DNA of 64,000 bases from contig NZ_JNYJ01000021.1 of the NCBI RefSeq assembly GCF_000716715.1, positions 230,723 through 294,722 on the forward strand. Direction: 5' to 3'. A program made the position numbers and the translations under genes. This stretch comes from Dactylosporangium aurantiacum (GTDB lineage: Bacteria; Actinomycetota; Actinomycetes; Mycobacteriales; Micromonosporaceae). Positions 25,964 through 32,912 of the stretch are shown piece after piece. The notes under the pieces were generated by a model that saw only the letters and a list, made by a program, of their open reading frames with translations, did no database searches and was not told the DNA's origin. Each line of letters opens with the position of its first letter. The first letter of the stretch is position 1.

Positions 25964-28900
25964 GTGATCGTCGTGCACGCTGCCTGGCTCGACGCTCGCC
26001 TCTGCCTCTGGGCCGAGGACACCGACCAGCCCCCGGTCCCGCCGCGCCGGAGGACCCGCGGCGCGCCCGCGCACCCGTTCGCCGTGCGGGGGCTGCGCCT
26101 CGACGAGGACACCGGCCGGCCGGCGACCCGGGTGCTCACCCTGCCGACCCGCGGCGGCCTGCCCGAGCCGTCCCCCGCCGCCCAGGCGCGGCGCACACCC
26201 TCGGACGCCCCGCTCCAGCCGGGCGAGTGGACGGTCGACACCGTCGAGTACGGCCCCGACGACGCCTACGCGCTGCTGCGCTCGACCCTGGTCGCGATCA
26301 CCGCGGCCGCCGGCGAGGACGACGACATCGTCTTCGGCGACTCGGTGCGCGCCCTGGCCACGGTCGCGAAGTTCGCCGGGTCGCTGGTCCAGCGCGGCCG
26401 GATGCTGCCCGGCCTCACCGACCCGGGCGCCCGGCCCGGCGCCACCACCGCCACCGGCCCTGCGCCCGCCGGGCCGGCCGAGGCGCGCTGGGTGCCCGTG
26501 CTCACCGGCAAGGACGCCGCGTACACCCGGTCCCTCGCGCTGGCGCTGCCGCAGGCGGCGCTCGGCGGCGCGCCGTCGCGGGCGGCGCTGCTCACCGAGG
26601 TCCTCGACACGCTCGTCGACGCCGCCGCCCGGACCGTGCTGCCCCCCGCCACGCAGCGGGTCCCCGGCGTCGCCGGCGCCTGGCTGGCCGCGCTCACCGG
26701 CACGGACCGCGCCGTGCCCGGACCGGCCGACGAGGTCGCGGCGCTGCGCGCGGACCTGCTCGCCTGGCAGGCCGACGCCGTGGGCGGCGCGGTCCGCGCC
26801 TGCTTCCGGCTGGTCGAGCCGCCCGAGCCCGGCACCATCGCCGAGGCCCTCGCCGGCGACGAGGAGCCGGTCTGGCGGCTGGAGTTCGCGCTGCAGGCCG
26901 CCGACGAGCCGAGCCTCGTCGTGGACGCCGGCACCGTCTGGCAGGCGCCCGGCCCGCTGGAGCTGTCGCAGTGGCAGGTGCCCGCGCCGCAGGAGACCCT
27001 CCTCGCGGAGCTGGGCCGGGCCAGCCGCCTGTACCCGGCGCTGGAGGACTCGCTGCGCACGGCCCGCCCGGCCGGGCTCACCCTCGACACCACCGGCGCG
27101 CACCAGCTGCTCAGCGAGCACGCGCCACTGCTGGCCGGCGCCGGGTTCGGGATGCTGCTGCCCGGCTGGTGGCGCAAGCCGCAGGCCCGCCTCGGCGCCC
27201 GGCTCACCGCCCGCAGCCCCGCCACCCAGCCGGGCACCGTCGCCACCGCGAGCGCGGTCGGCCTCGGCTCGGTCGTCGACTACCGCTGGGAGCTGGCCAT
27301 CGGCGGGGAGCCGCTCACCGCGGACGAGCTGCGCCGCCTCGCCGACCTCAAGGCGCCGCTGGTCCAGCTGCGCGGACAGTGGGTCGAGCTCGACCCGCGC
27401 CGCCTCGCCGCCGGCCTGGAGATCATGCGCCGGCAGGGCGACGACGCCGCGATGACGGTCGCGGACCTGCTGCACCTGGCCGGCGACGCCGAAGGCCCCG
27501 GCGGGCTGCCCGTGGTCGAGGTCACCGCGGACGGGTGGCTCGGCGACCTGCTGTCCGGCGAGACCGAGCTGCGCGTGCCGGCCGCCGAGCCGCCCGAGCG
27601 GTTCCAGGGCAGCCTGCGCCCGTACCAGCTGCGCGGCCTGAGCTGGCTGACCTTCCTGGAGTCCGCCGGTCTCGGCGGCATCCTCGCCGACGACATGGGC
27701 CTGGGCAAGACCGTGCAGCTGCTGGCGCTGCTGGCCCGCGACGCGCCCGGCCCGACGCTGCTGGTGTGCCCGATGTCGCTGGTCGGCAACTGGCAGCGGG
27801 AGGCGGCGAAGTTCGCGCCGGCGCTGCGGGTGCACGTCCACCACGGCGCCGAACGCGCCCGGGGCGCCGACTTCCGGGCCGCGGTCGCCGCGTCGGACCT
27901 CGTCATCACCACGTACTCGATCGCCGCGCGCGACGCGGCCGCGCTGAAGTCGCTGTCGTGGCACCGGCTCGTCCTCGACGAGGCGCAGGCGGTCAAGAAC
28001 GCCGCGACGAAACAGGCGGTCGCGGTCCGCGGGCTGCCGGCCCGGCACCGCATCGCGGTCACCGGCACCCCGGTGGAGAACCGGCTCGCCGACCTGTGGT
28101 CCATCATGGACTTCGCCAACCCGGGCCTGCTCGGCACCGCCACGAAGTTCCGCGAGCGCTTCGCCGAGCCCGTCGAGCGCCGGGGCGACGCCGACGCGGC
28201 CGCCCGGCTGCGCCGCATCACCCAGCCCTTCGTGCTGCGCCGGCTCAAGACCGACCGGAGCATCATCTCCGACCTGCCGGAGAAGCTGGAGATGGAGGTG
28301 CTGTGCAACCTCACCCGCGAGCAGGCGTCGCTCTACCAGGCGGTCGTCGACGAGATGCTCGGCAAGATCGAGCGCAGCGAGGGCGTCGCCCGGCGCGGGC
28401 TGGTGCTGGCCACCATGACCCGGCTCAAGCAGATCTGCAACCACCCGGCGCACGCGATGCGCGACGGCAGCCGGCTCGCCGGGCGCAGCGGCAAGCTGCT
28501 GCGCCTGGAGGAGATCCTCGACGAGGTCCTCGCCGCCGGTGAGCGGGCCCTCGTCTTCACCCAGTACGCGGAGTTCGGCGGCATGCTGCGCGCCCACCTG
28601 TCGGCCCGGCTCGGCCGTGAGGTCGCGTACCTGCACGGCGGCCTGGACAAGCCGGCCCGCGACGCGCTCGTCGCCCGGTTCCAGGCCGCGACGCCGGCCT
28701 CGCCGCCGGTGTTCGTGCTGTCGCTGAAGGCCGGCGGGACCGGCCTCACCCTCACCGCCGCCAACCACGTCGTGCACGTCGACCGCTGGTGGAACCCGGC
28801 CGTCGAGGACCAGGCGACCGACCGGGCGTTCCGCATCGGGCAGCGCCGCGCCGTGCAGGTCCGCAAGTTCGTCACCGCCGGCACCGTGGAGGAGAAGATC

Positions 28901-29032
28901 GCCGCGATGATCACCGAGAAGCGGGGGCTGGCCGCGAAGATCGTCGGCACCGGCGAGCAGTGGCTGACCGAGCTGTCCACCGCCGAGCTGCGCTCGCTGC
29001 TGGCCCTGGAGGCCGGTGCCGTCGTCGAGTAG
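25964..29032 (+). CDS. SNF2-family DEAD/DEAH-box helicase (HelZ-like)
   Basis: 1022 residues. The N-terminal half (1-530) is the bacterial SNF2-associated region, starting MIVVHAAWLDARLCLWAED, without recognised catalytic motifs. The SNF2 ATPase occupies 540-1020: LRPYQLRGLSWLTFLESAGL (Q-type motif), LADDMGLGKTVQ (Walker A), VLDEAQAVKN (motif II), VTGTPVENRLADLWS (motif III), then helicase C with YLHGGLDKPARD, LSLKAGGTGLTLTAANHVVH and DQATDRAFRIGQ (arginine finger). It should translocate on double-stranded DNA or remodel nucleoprotein. Followed by yciI-like and SWIM genes on the same strand. Confidence 0.93.
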   Translation: MIVVHAAWLDARLCLWAEDTDQPPVPPRRRTRGAPAHPFAVRGLRLDEDTGRPATRVLTLPTRGGLPEPSPAAQARRTPSDAPLQPGEWTVDTVEYGPDDAYALLRSTLVAITAAAGEDDDIVFGDSVRALATVAKFAGSLVQRGRMLPGLTDPGARPGATTATGPAPAGPAEARWVPVLTGKDAAYTRSLALALPQAALGGAPSRAALLTEVLDTLVDAAARTVLPPATQRVPGVAGAWLAALTGTDRAVPGPADEVAALRADLLAWQADAVGGAVRACFRLVEPPEPGTIAEALAGDEEPVWRLEFALQAADEPSLVVDAGTVWQAPGPLELSQWQVPAPQETLLAELGRASRLYPALEDSLRTARPAGLTLDTTGAHQLLSEHAPLLAGAGFGMLLPGWWRKPQARLGARLTARSPATQPGTVATASAVGLGSVVDYRWELAIGGEPLTADELRRLADLKAPLVQLRGQWVELDPRRLAAGLEIMRRQGDDAAMTVADLLHLAGDAEGPGGLPVVEVTADGWLGDLLSGETELRVPAAEPPERFQGSLRPYQLRGLSWLTFLESAGLGGILADDMGLGKTVQLLALLARDAPGPTLLVCPMSLVGNWQREAAKFAPALRVHVHHGAERARGADFRAAVAASDLVITTYSIAARDAAALKSLSWHRLVLDEAQAVKNAATKQAVAVRGLPARHRIAVTGTPVENRLADLWSIMDFANPGLLGTATKFRERFAEPVERRGDADAAARLRRITQPFVLRRLKTDRSIISDLPEKLEMEVLCNLTREQASLYQAVVDEMLGKIERSEGVARRGLVLATMTRLKQICNHPAHAMRDGSRLAGRSGKLLRLEEILDEVLAAGERALVFTQYAEFGGMLRAHLSARLGREVAYLHGGLDKPARDALVARFQAATPASPPVFVLSLKAGGTGLTLTAANHVVHVDRWWNPAVEDQATDRAFRIGQRRAVQVRKFVTAGTVEEKIAAMITEKRGLAAKIVGTGEQWLTELSTAELRSLLALEAGAVVE

Positions 29033-29036
29033 CCCG

Positions 29037-29042
29037 TAGACT
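29037..29042 (+). promoter_or_regulatory. -10 box of the YciI-like gene
   Basis: TAGACT, 6 nt, GTG 29049; leaderless pattern lying only 4 bp beyond the SNF2 stop codon, so YciI and SWIM can be transcribed separately from SNF2. Confidence 0.5.
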
Positions 29043-29048
29043 GCACCG

Positions 29049-29336
29049 GTGTTCGTGATCACGCTGAGCTACCTGGTCGACGTCGAGCGGATCGACGAGG
29101 CGATGCCCGCGCACCGCGAGTGGCTGGAGACCCAGTACGCGGACGGCGTCTTCCTCGCCTCCGGCGCGCAGGTCCCGCGCAAGGGCGGCGTCATCCTCGC
29201 CGCCGGCGTGCCCCGGCCGGAGCTGGACGCGCGGCTGTCGCTCGACCCCTTCGTACAGCAGCACCTCGCCGCCTACGAGATCGTCGAGTTCGTCCCGCGC
29301 GTGGTCGCGCCCGGGCTGGAGGCCCTGCAGGCGTGA
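29049..29336 (+). CDS. YciI family protein
   Basis: 95 residues of the dimeric alpha/beta ferredoxin-like fold: MFVITLSYLVDVERIDEAMPAHREWL with the conserved His near residue 22, GVFLASGAQVPRKGGVILA, and DPFVQQHLAAYEIVEF. YciI-like proteins are small, possibly enzymatic, with a His-Asp pair and unknown substrates. Its TGA overlaps the GTG of the SWIM gene (GTGA). Confidence 0.85.
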   Translation: MFVITLSYLVDVERIDEAMPAHREWLETQYADGVFLASGAQVPRKGGVILAAGVPRPELDARLSLDPFVQQHLAAYEIVEFVPRVVAPGLEALQA

Positions 29337-30163
29337 CGACCCCGGAGTACTGGGGTTCCCGCACGGTCAAGGTCGAGGGCGGGATCCGGGCCCGCAGCGC
29401 GCGCGGCGCCATCGGCGAGAGCTGGTGGAGCAAGCGGTTCCTCGGCGTGCTCGAGTCCTTCGCCCTCGGCACCCGGCTGACCCGCGGCCGCAACTACGCC
29501 CGCGCCGGCCAGGTGCTGTCGCTCAGCGTCGACCCGGGCGTCGTCTCGGCCGTCGTGCAGGGCTCCCGGCCGGCGCCGTACCAGGTGAGCATCGCCCTGC
29601 AGGTGTTCGACGACGACGTGTGGCAGCGCGTCGAGACGGCCCTGGCGGCCGAGGCCCTCGGCGCCGCGAAGCTCCTCGCCGGCGAGCTGCCCCCGCACGT
29701 CGAGGACGTGTTCGCCGCGGCGGACGCGCCGCTGTTCCCGGCCCGCGTGCGCGACCTGCTGATGCGCTGCTCCTGCCCGGACGCCGCGGTGCCGTGCAAG
29801 CACCTGGCCGCCACGTTCTACCTGCTCGCCGAGCGGTTCGACGCCGACCCGTTCCAGATCCTGCTGTGGCGCGGCCGGACCCGCGACACGCTCCTGGCCA
29901 ACCTGCGGGCCCTGCGCACCGGCACCGCGGCCACGGCCCCGGCCGCCGCCGCGCCCGTCCTCACCGGCGCCGCCCGGGCCCTGGCCGACATGGCCGAGCC
30001 GGACGTCGAGCTGGAGCGGTTCTGGTATCCGCCGGTGCCGCTCGCCGACCCCGAGCCCGCCGCGGTCGCCGGGCGGGACCTGCTGCTGCGCCAGCTGCCG
30101 ACCCCGCCGCCGGCGCTGGGCGGGCGGGACCTGCTCACCGCCCTGCGCGGCTGGTACCGGTAG
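29333..30163 (+). CDS. SWIM zinc-finger protein
   Basis: 276 residues from the GTG that overlaps the yciI stop. Start region WGSRTVKVEGGIRARSARGAIGESWW is typical of the actinobacterial SWIM proteins encoded beside SNF2 helicases. The SWIM motif is CSCPDAAVPCKHLAATFYLL (residues about 144-163; C-x-C-xn-C-x-H). The C-terminal third is Ala/Pro-rich with a final WYR. SWIM domains bind DNA or protein; partnership with the SNF2 protein two genes upstream is inferred from recurring gene order. Confidence 0.88.
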   Translation: MTTPEYWGSRTVKVEGGIRARSARGAIGESWWSKRFLGVLESFALGTRLTRGRNYARAGQVLSLSVDPGVVSAVVQGSRPAPYQVSIALQVFDDDVWQRVETALAAEALGAAKLLAGELPPHVEDVFAAADAPLFPARVRDLLMRCSCPDAAVPCKHLAATFYLLAERFDADPFQILLWRGRTRDTLLANLRALRTGTAATAPAAAAPVLTGAARALADMAEPDVELERFWYPPVPLADPEPAAVAGRDLLLRQLPTPPPALGGRDLLTALRGWYR

Positions 30164-30180
30164 CGGCGCGCGCCTTCGGG

Positions 30181-30186
30181 TAGGGT
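30181..30186 (+). promoter_or_regulatory. -10 box of the Pro-rich membrane protein gene
   Basis: TAGGGT, 7 nt, ATG 30194, no ribosome binding site. Confidence 0.5.
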
Positions 30187-30193
30187 CGGGCGC

Positions 30194-30493
30194 ATGACGG
30201 ATCCGTACCAGCAGCGGCCACCGGATCCCGCCTACCACGGCACGCCGCCACCTCCGCCCCCGGCGTTCGGGGCGCAGCCCCCGGCGTTCGGGGCGCAGCC
30301 GCCGGCGTTCGGGGCGCAGCCGCCGGCGCGGCCGCCGCGGGACCGGCTCGTGGTCCCGCTCATCGTGATCGTGGCGACACTGATCGTGCTCTGCCTGGCC
30401 GGGGCCGTCGGCGCGGTCTACTTCCTGCGGGAGGAGCCCGGCGACGACAAGACCTCCGAGGTCGTCGTCCACCGTCCCGCCCACGGCGGCTGA
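30194..30493 (+). CDS. Small Pro-rich single-pass membrane protein
   Basis: 99 residues. A Pro/Ala-rich N-terminus contains three copies of PAFGAQP (a 21-bp DNA repeat at about 30258-30325), then PRDRLVVPL and one transmembrane helix (IVIVATLIVLCLAGAVGAVYFL) and a short charged tail. Orientation is probably N-terminus in the cytoplasm. It is followed 2 bp later by the Septum_form lipoprotein gene, so the two are likely co-expressed. Function not recognised. Confidence 0.65.
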   Translation: MTDPYQQRPPDPAYHGTPPPPPPAFGAQPPAFGAQPPAFGAQPPARPPRDRLVVPLIVIVATLIVLCLAGAVGAVYFLREEPGDDKTSEVVVHRPAHGG

Positions 30494-30495
30494 CC

Positions 30496-31431
30496 GTGCG
30501 ACGGGGCATCGCGGCGCCGGACCCGGCGCCCGCGCGTGCCTCCGCGCTGCTGGCCGTCGCGCTGCTGGTGCTCGCCGGCTGCGGCGGCCCGGCCGGCACC
30601 GACGGCAACCTCGTCGACAACTGGTCGGCGCTGCCCGCCGCCTCCTACGCCCCGCCGCCGCCCGGCACCTGCCTGAGCGGCGCGGTCAGCGCGTTCGAGC
30701 CGCCGGCGGCACCGCTGCCGGAGGTCGCGTGCGCCGAGCCGCACACCGTCGAGGTCGTCGGCGCCGGCACCGCATCCGACGCCCCGGCCCCGCCCGCCTG
30801 GGACAGCGACCAGAGCCGCGCCGCCTTCGCCGAGTGCGACAAGGCCGCCGCGGCGTACCTCGGCGGCGACTGGCGCACCGGGCGGCTCTTCCCCGTCTTC
30901 CGCCTGCCCACCGCCGCCGTCTGGCAGGCCGGCGGCCGGCAGTACCTGTGCGGGATCGCCGAGGCCGCCGACGACCTGTTCGCCCCGCTGGAGCGCACCG
31001 GCAGCGTCAGGGGCGGCCTGGGCGGCGCCGCCCAGGACCGCCCCCTCGCGCTGACCTGCGTCCGGCTCACCGGCGGCGACCTGGACGCCAAGGGCTTCTA
31101 CGGCTCCGTCGACGCCGTCAAGCCCGTCACCTGCGACGTCCCGCACGACACCGAGTTCGTCGGCGCGTGGACCGCACCCGCCGGCGACTACCCCGCCCAG
31201 CAGCGGCTCAAGGAGCTCGCCGGCGACGCCTGCTACCTGAGGATCGCCGAGTTCCTCGGCATCTCGCAGACCCAGCTGTACCAGCGCGCCGACATCTACA
31301 CCTTCTGGACCGGCCTCACCGCGAGCCAGTGGGCCCTCGGCGACCGCACCGCGCACTGCTTCCTCAACGTGTCGACGAAGACACCGCTGCGCGCCTCGGT
31401 CCGCGGCCTCGGCACCAAGCGGCTGCCGTAG
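30496..31431 (+). CDS. Septum_form-domain lipoprotein
   Basis: 311 residues. Signal peptide with lipobox LVLAGC (Cys about residue 33) makes it a likely lipoprotein. The exported part has the cysteine-rich Septum_form pattern in two parts: GTCLSGAV ... VACAEPHTVEVVG and AVKPVTCDVPHDTEFVGAW, the CxxPHxxE motif twice, plus QYLCGIAEA, LTCVRLTG and HCFLNVS. Family members were linked to septum formation in actinobacteria, mainly by genetics; biochemical role unknown. Start is GTG 30496, close behind the small membrane protein gene. Confidence 0.8.
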   Translation: MRRGIAAPDPAPARASALLAVALLVLAGCGGPAGTDGNLVDNWSALPAASYAPPPPGTCLSGAVSAFEPPAAPLPEVACAEPHTVEVVGAGTASDAPAPPAWDSDQSRAAFAECDKAAAAYLGGDWRTGRLFPVFRLPTAAVWQAGGRQYLCGIAEAADDLFAPLERTGSVRGGLGGAAQDRPLALTCVRLTGGDLDAKGFYGSVDAVKPVTCDVPHDTEFVGAWTAPAGDYPAQQRLKELAGDACYLRIAEFLGISQTQLYQRADIYTFWTGLTASQWALGDRTAHCFLNVSTKTPLRASVRGLGTKRLP

Positions 31432-31572
31432 CGGCGGGGACCGCGCGAGCGCGGCGCCGGCTGCCGGAGCGGCCGGGACCGCACGGGCGCGGCGCCCTCA
31501 CCGCCCCGGCACGCCGCCGACCCGCGCGGCCGCGGTCCGCCTCGTGCCGACCGTCCGGCCGGGCACGACCGG

Positions 31573-32358
31573 TCAGTCGTGCCAGTTCGGGTCGCGGGTC
31601 GCCCTCAGTGGACCGATCTCGACGCGGCCGTGGCCGCACGCCCGCCAGCTGCCCTTCAGCAGCACCGACCCGCCGCTGCCGCGCGGCGTGATCCGCAGCC
31701 CGGCCGCCGGCGGGTCGCAGGGCGCGCCCCCCTCGTCCGCCGCCGGCACGCTGCCCACCACGACCCCGAAGTACCCGGTGGCGCCCGGCCGCAGCGACAG
31801 CGTCGACCGCCCGCCGTCGGTGATCGTCGCGGTCGTCGGCAGCCGCCGGCCGGCCGCGTCGACCCACACCACGTCCAGCGCCCCGGACAACCGGCACACC
31901 GTGTCGCCGGTGTTGGTCAGGCCGACCCCGGTCACACCGCCGCCGGAGTGGCCGTCACCGCCGTACGTGGCGACGGTCAGGTCCCGGGCGGGGCACGGCA
32001 GCGGCGGCGCGACCGTCGACGGTGTCACCGGCGGGCTCGCCGGCGACGACGTCAGGTCCGGCGCCGCCGGCCCACCGGTCGGGCCCCCCGTCGGACCGCC
32101 GGCGGGCGTCGGGCTGCCCGCCGGGCCGGCGGTGACGCTGGTGCCGGGCGCGGGAGACGCCGCCGGCGGCCCGGCGACCGCGACCGCCGTGCCCACCACC
32201 GCCAGCACCGCCACCGCCACGACGGCCGCGCCCGACCAGGCCCGGACCCGGCCGCTGTGTTCGGCCGCGGCCCGCAGCGCCGCCGGATCACCGGCGGCCA
32301 GGTCGCCGCTGTCAAGCCGGAACCTGTCGAACCGCGCGTACAGCTCGTCGTCACGCAT
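31573..32358 (-). CDS. DUF4232 protein with one membrane helix
   Basis: 261 residues. The first 40 residues (MRDDELYARFDRFRLDSG) are cytoplasmic, then one transmembrane helix (AAVVAVAVLAVVGTAVAVAG), a Pro/Gly/Thr-rich linker and an extracellular DUF4232 domain from about 125: DLTVATYGGDGHSGGGVTGV, LTNTGDTVCRLSG, LRPGATGYFGVVV and CDPPAAGLRITP. Its start overlaps the end of the ECF sigma gene by 8 bp, and its layout (short cytoplasmic part, one helix, extracellular sensor) fits a sigma-factor regulator, though no anti-sigma motif is seen. Confidence 0.78.
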   Translation of the reverse strand: MRDDELYARFDRFRLDSGDLAAGDPAALRAAAEHSGRVRAWSGAAVVAVAVLAVVGTAVAVAGPPAASPAPGTSVTAGPAGSPTPAGGPTGGPTGGPAAPDLTSSPASPPVTPSTVAPPLPCPARDLTVATYGGDGHSGGGVTGVGLTNTGDTVCRLSGALDVVWVDAAGRRLPTTATITDGGRSTLSLRPGATGYFGVVVGSVPAADEGGAPCDPPAAGLRITPRGSGGSVLLKGSWRACGHGRVEIGPLRATRDPNWHD

Positions 32359-32854
32359 CGCCGTGCTCCTTTCCCGCGTATGCCGGGCCGCCGAGGTGCG
32401 CCCCGAGCGCGGCGCGCCCCCTGGCCAGCCAGGACTTGACGGTGCCGGCGGACGTGCCGATCTCCGTGGCGACGTCCGCCACGGACAGCCCGACCAGGTA
32501 GTGCAGGACCACGGCCTGCCGCTGCCGCGCCGGGATCTCGCGCAGCGCCCTCACCAGCAGCACCGTGTCGTCGGACGGCGGCGGCGCCGGCGGCGGCGGC
32601 CGCAGCCGCGCGAGGGTGCGCCGGTGCACGGCGAGCCGCCGCCACCGGTCGGCACTCAACCGCGTGACCACCAGGCGCAGCCACGCCTCGAGGTCCTCGT
32701 ACCCGGCCAACCTGCGCCGGCGCTGCCACGCCCGCAGGTACGCCTCGTGCGCGAGGTCCTGCGCGACCTCGGCGTCGCCGCACATCGCATAGGCGTACTG
32801 CACGAGCCTGCGCACCGTCGCCCGGTAGCACTCGTCGAACGTGGTCTCGTCCAT
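32351..32854 (-). CDS. ECF RNA polymerase sigma factor (SigE-like, sigma-70 family)
   Basis: 167 residues. Region 2 is at 10-75 (DECYRATVRRLVQYAYAMCG, LAHEAYLRAWQRRRRL, LRLVVTRLSADRWRR); region 4 at 105-155 (IPARQRQAVVLHYLVGLSVA, DVATEIGTSAGTVKSWLARGR). The Pro-rich linker between them is short. It directs RNA polymerase to alternative promoters. It lies between the PBP gene, 58 bp upstream, and the DUF4232 gene, so a cell-envelope stress role is possible. Confidence 0.9.
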   Translation of the reverse strand: MDETTFDECYRATVRRLVQYAYAMCGDAEVAQDLAHEAYLRAWQRRRRLAGYEDLEAWLRLVVTRLSADRWRRLAVHRRTLARLRPPPPAPPPSDDTVLLVRALREIPARQRQAVVLHYLVGLSVADVATEIGTSAGTVKSWLARGRAALGAHLGGPAYAGKEHGDA

Positions 32855-32912
32855 GGCACCTCCAATCGCGTAGAGACACGCGCGAGGGCGCCGGGCGGTG
32901 GCAGCGCGCCGG

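Noticed and set aside
25835..29062. Minus-strand open frame continuing upstream from the penicillin acylase gene, over 1000 residues long.
   Set aside because: It is the mirror of the SNF2 and YciI genes on the plus strand; its translation is Arg/Gly/Ala-rich without domains, whereas the plus-strand product has all helicase motifs. The acylase begins at 25834 with a signal peptide and ribosome binding site.
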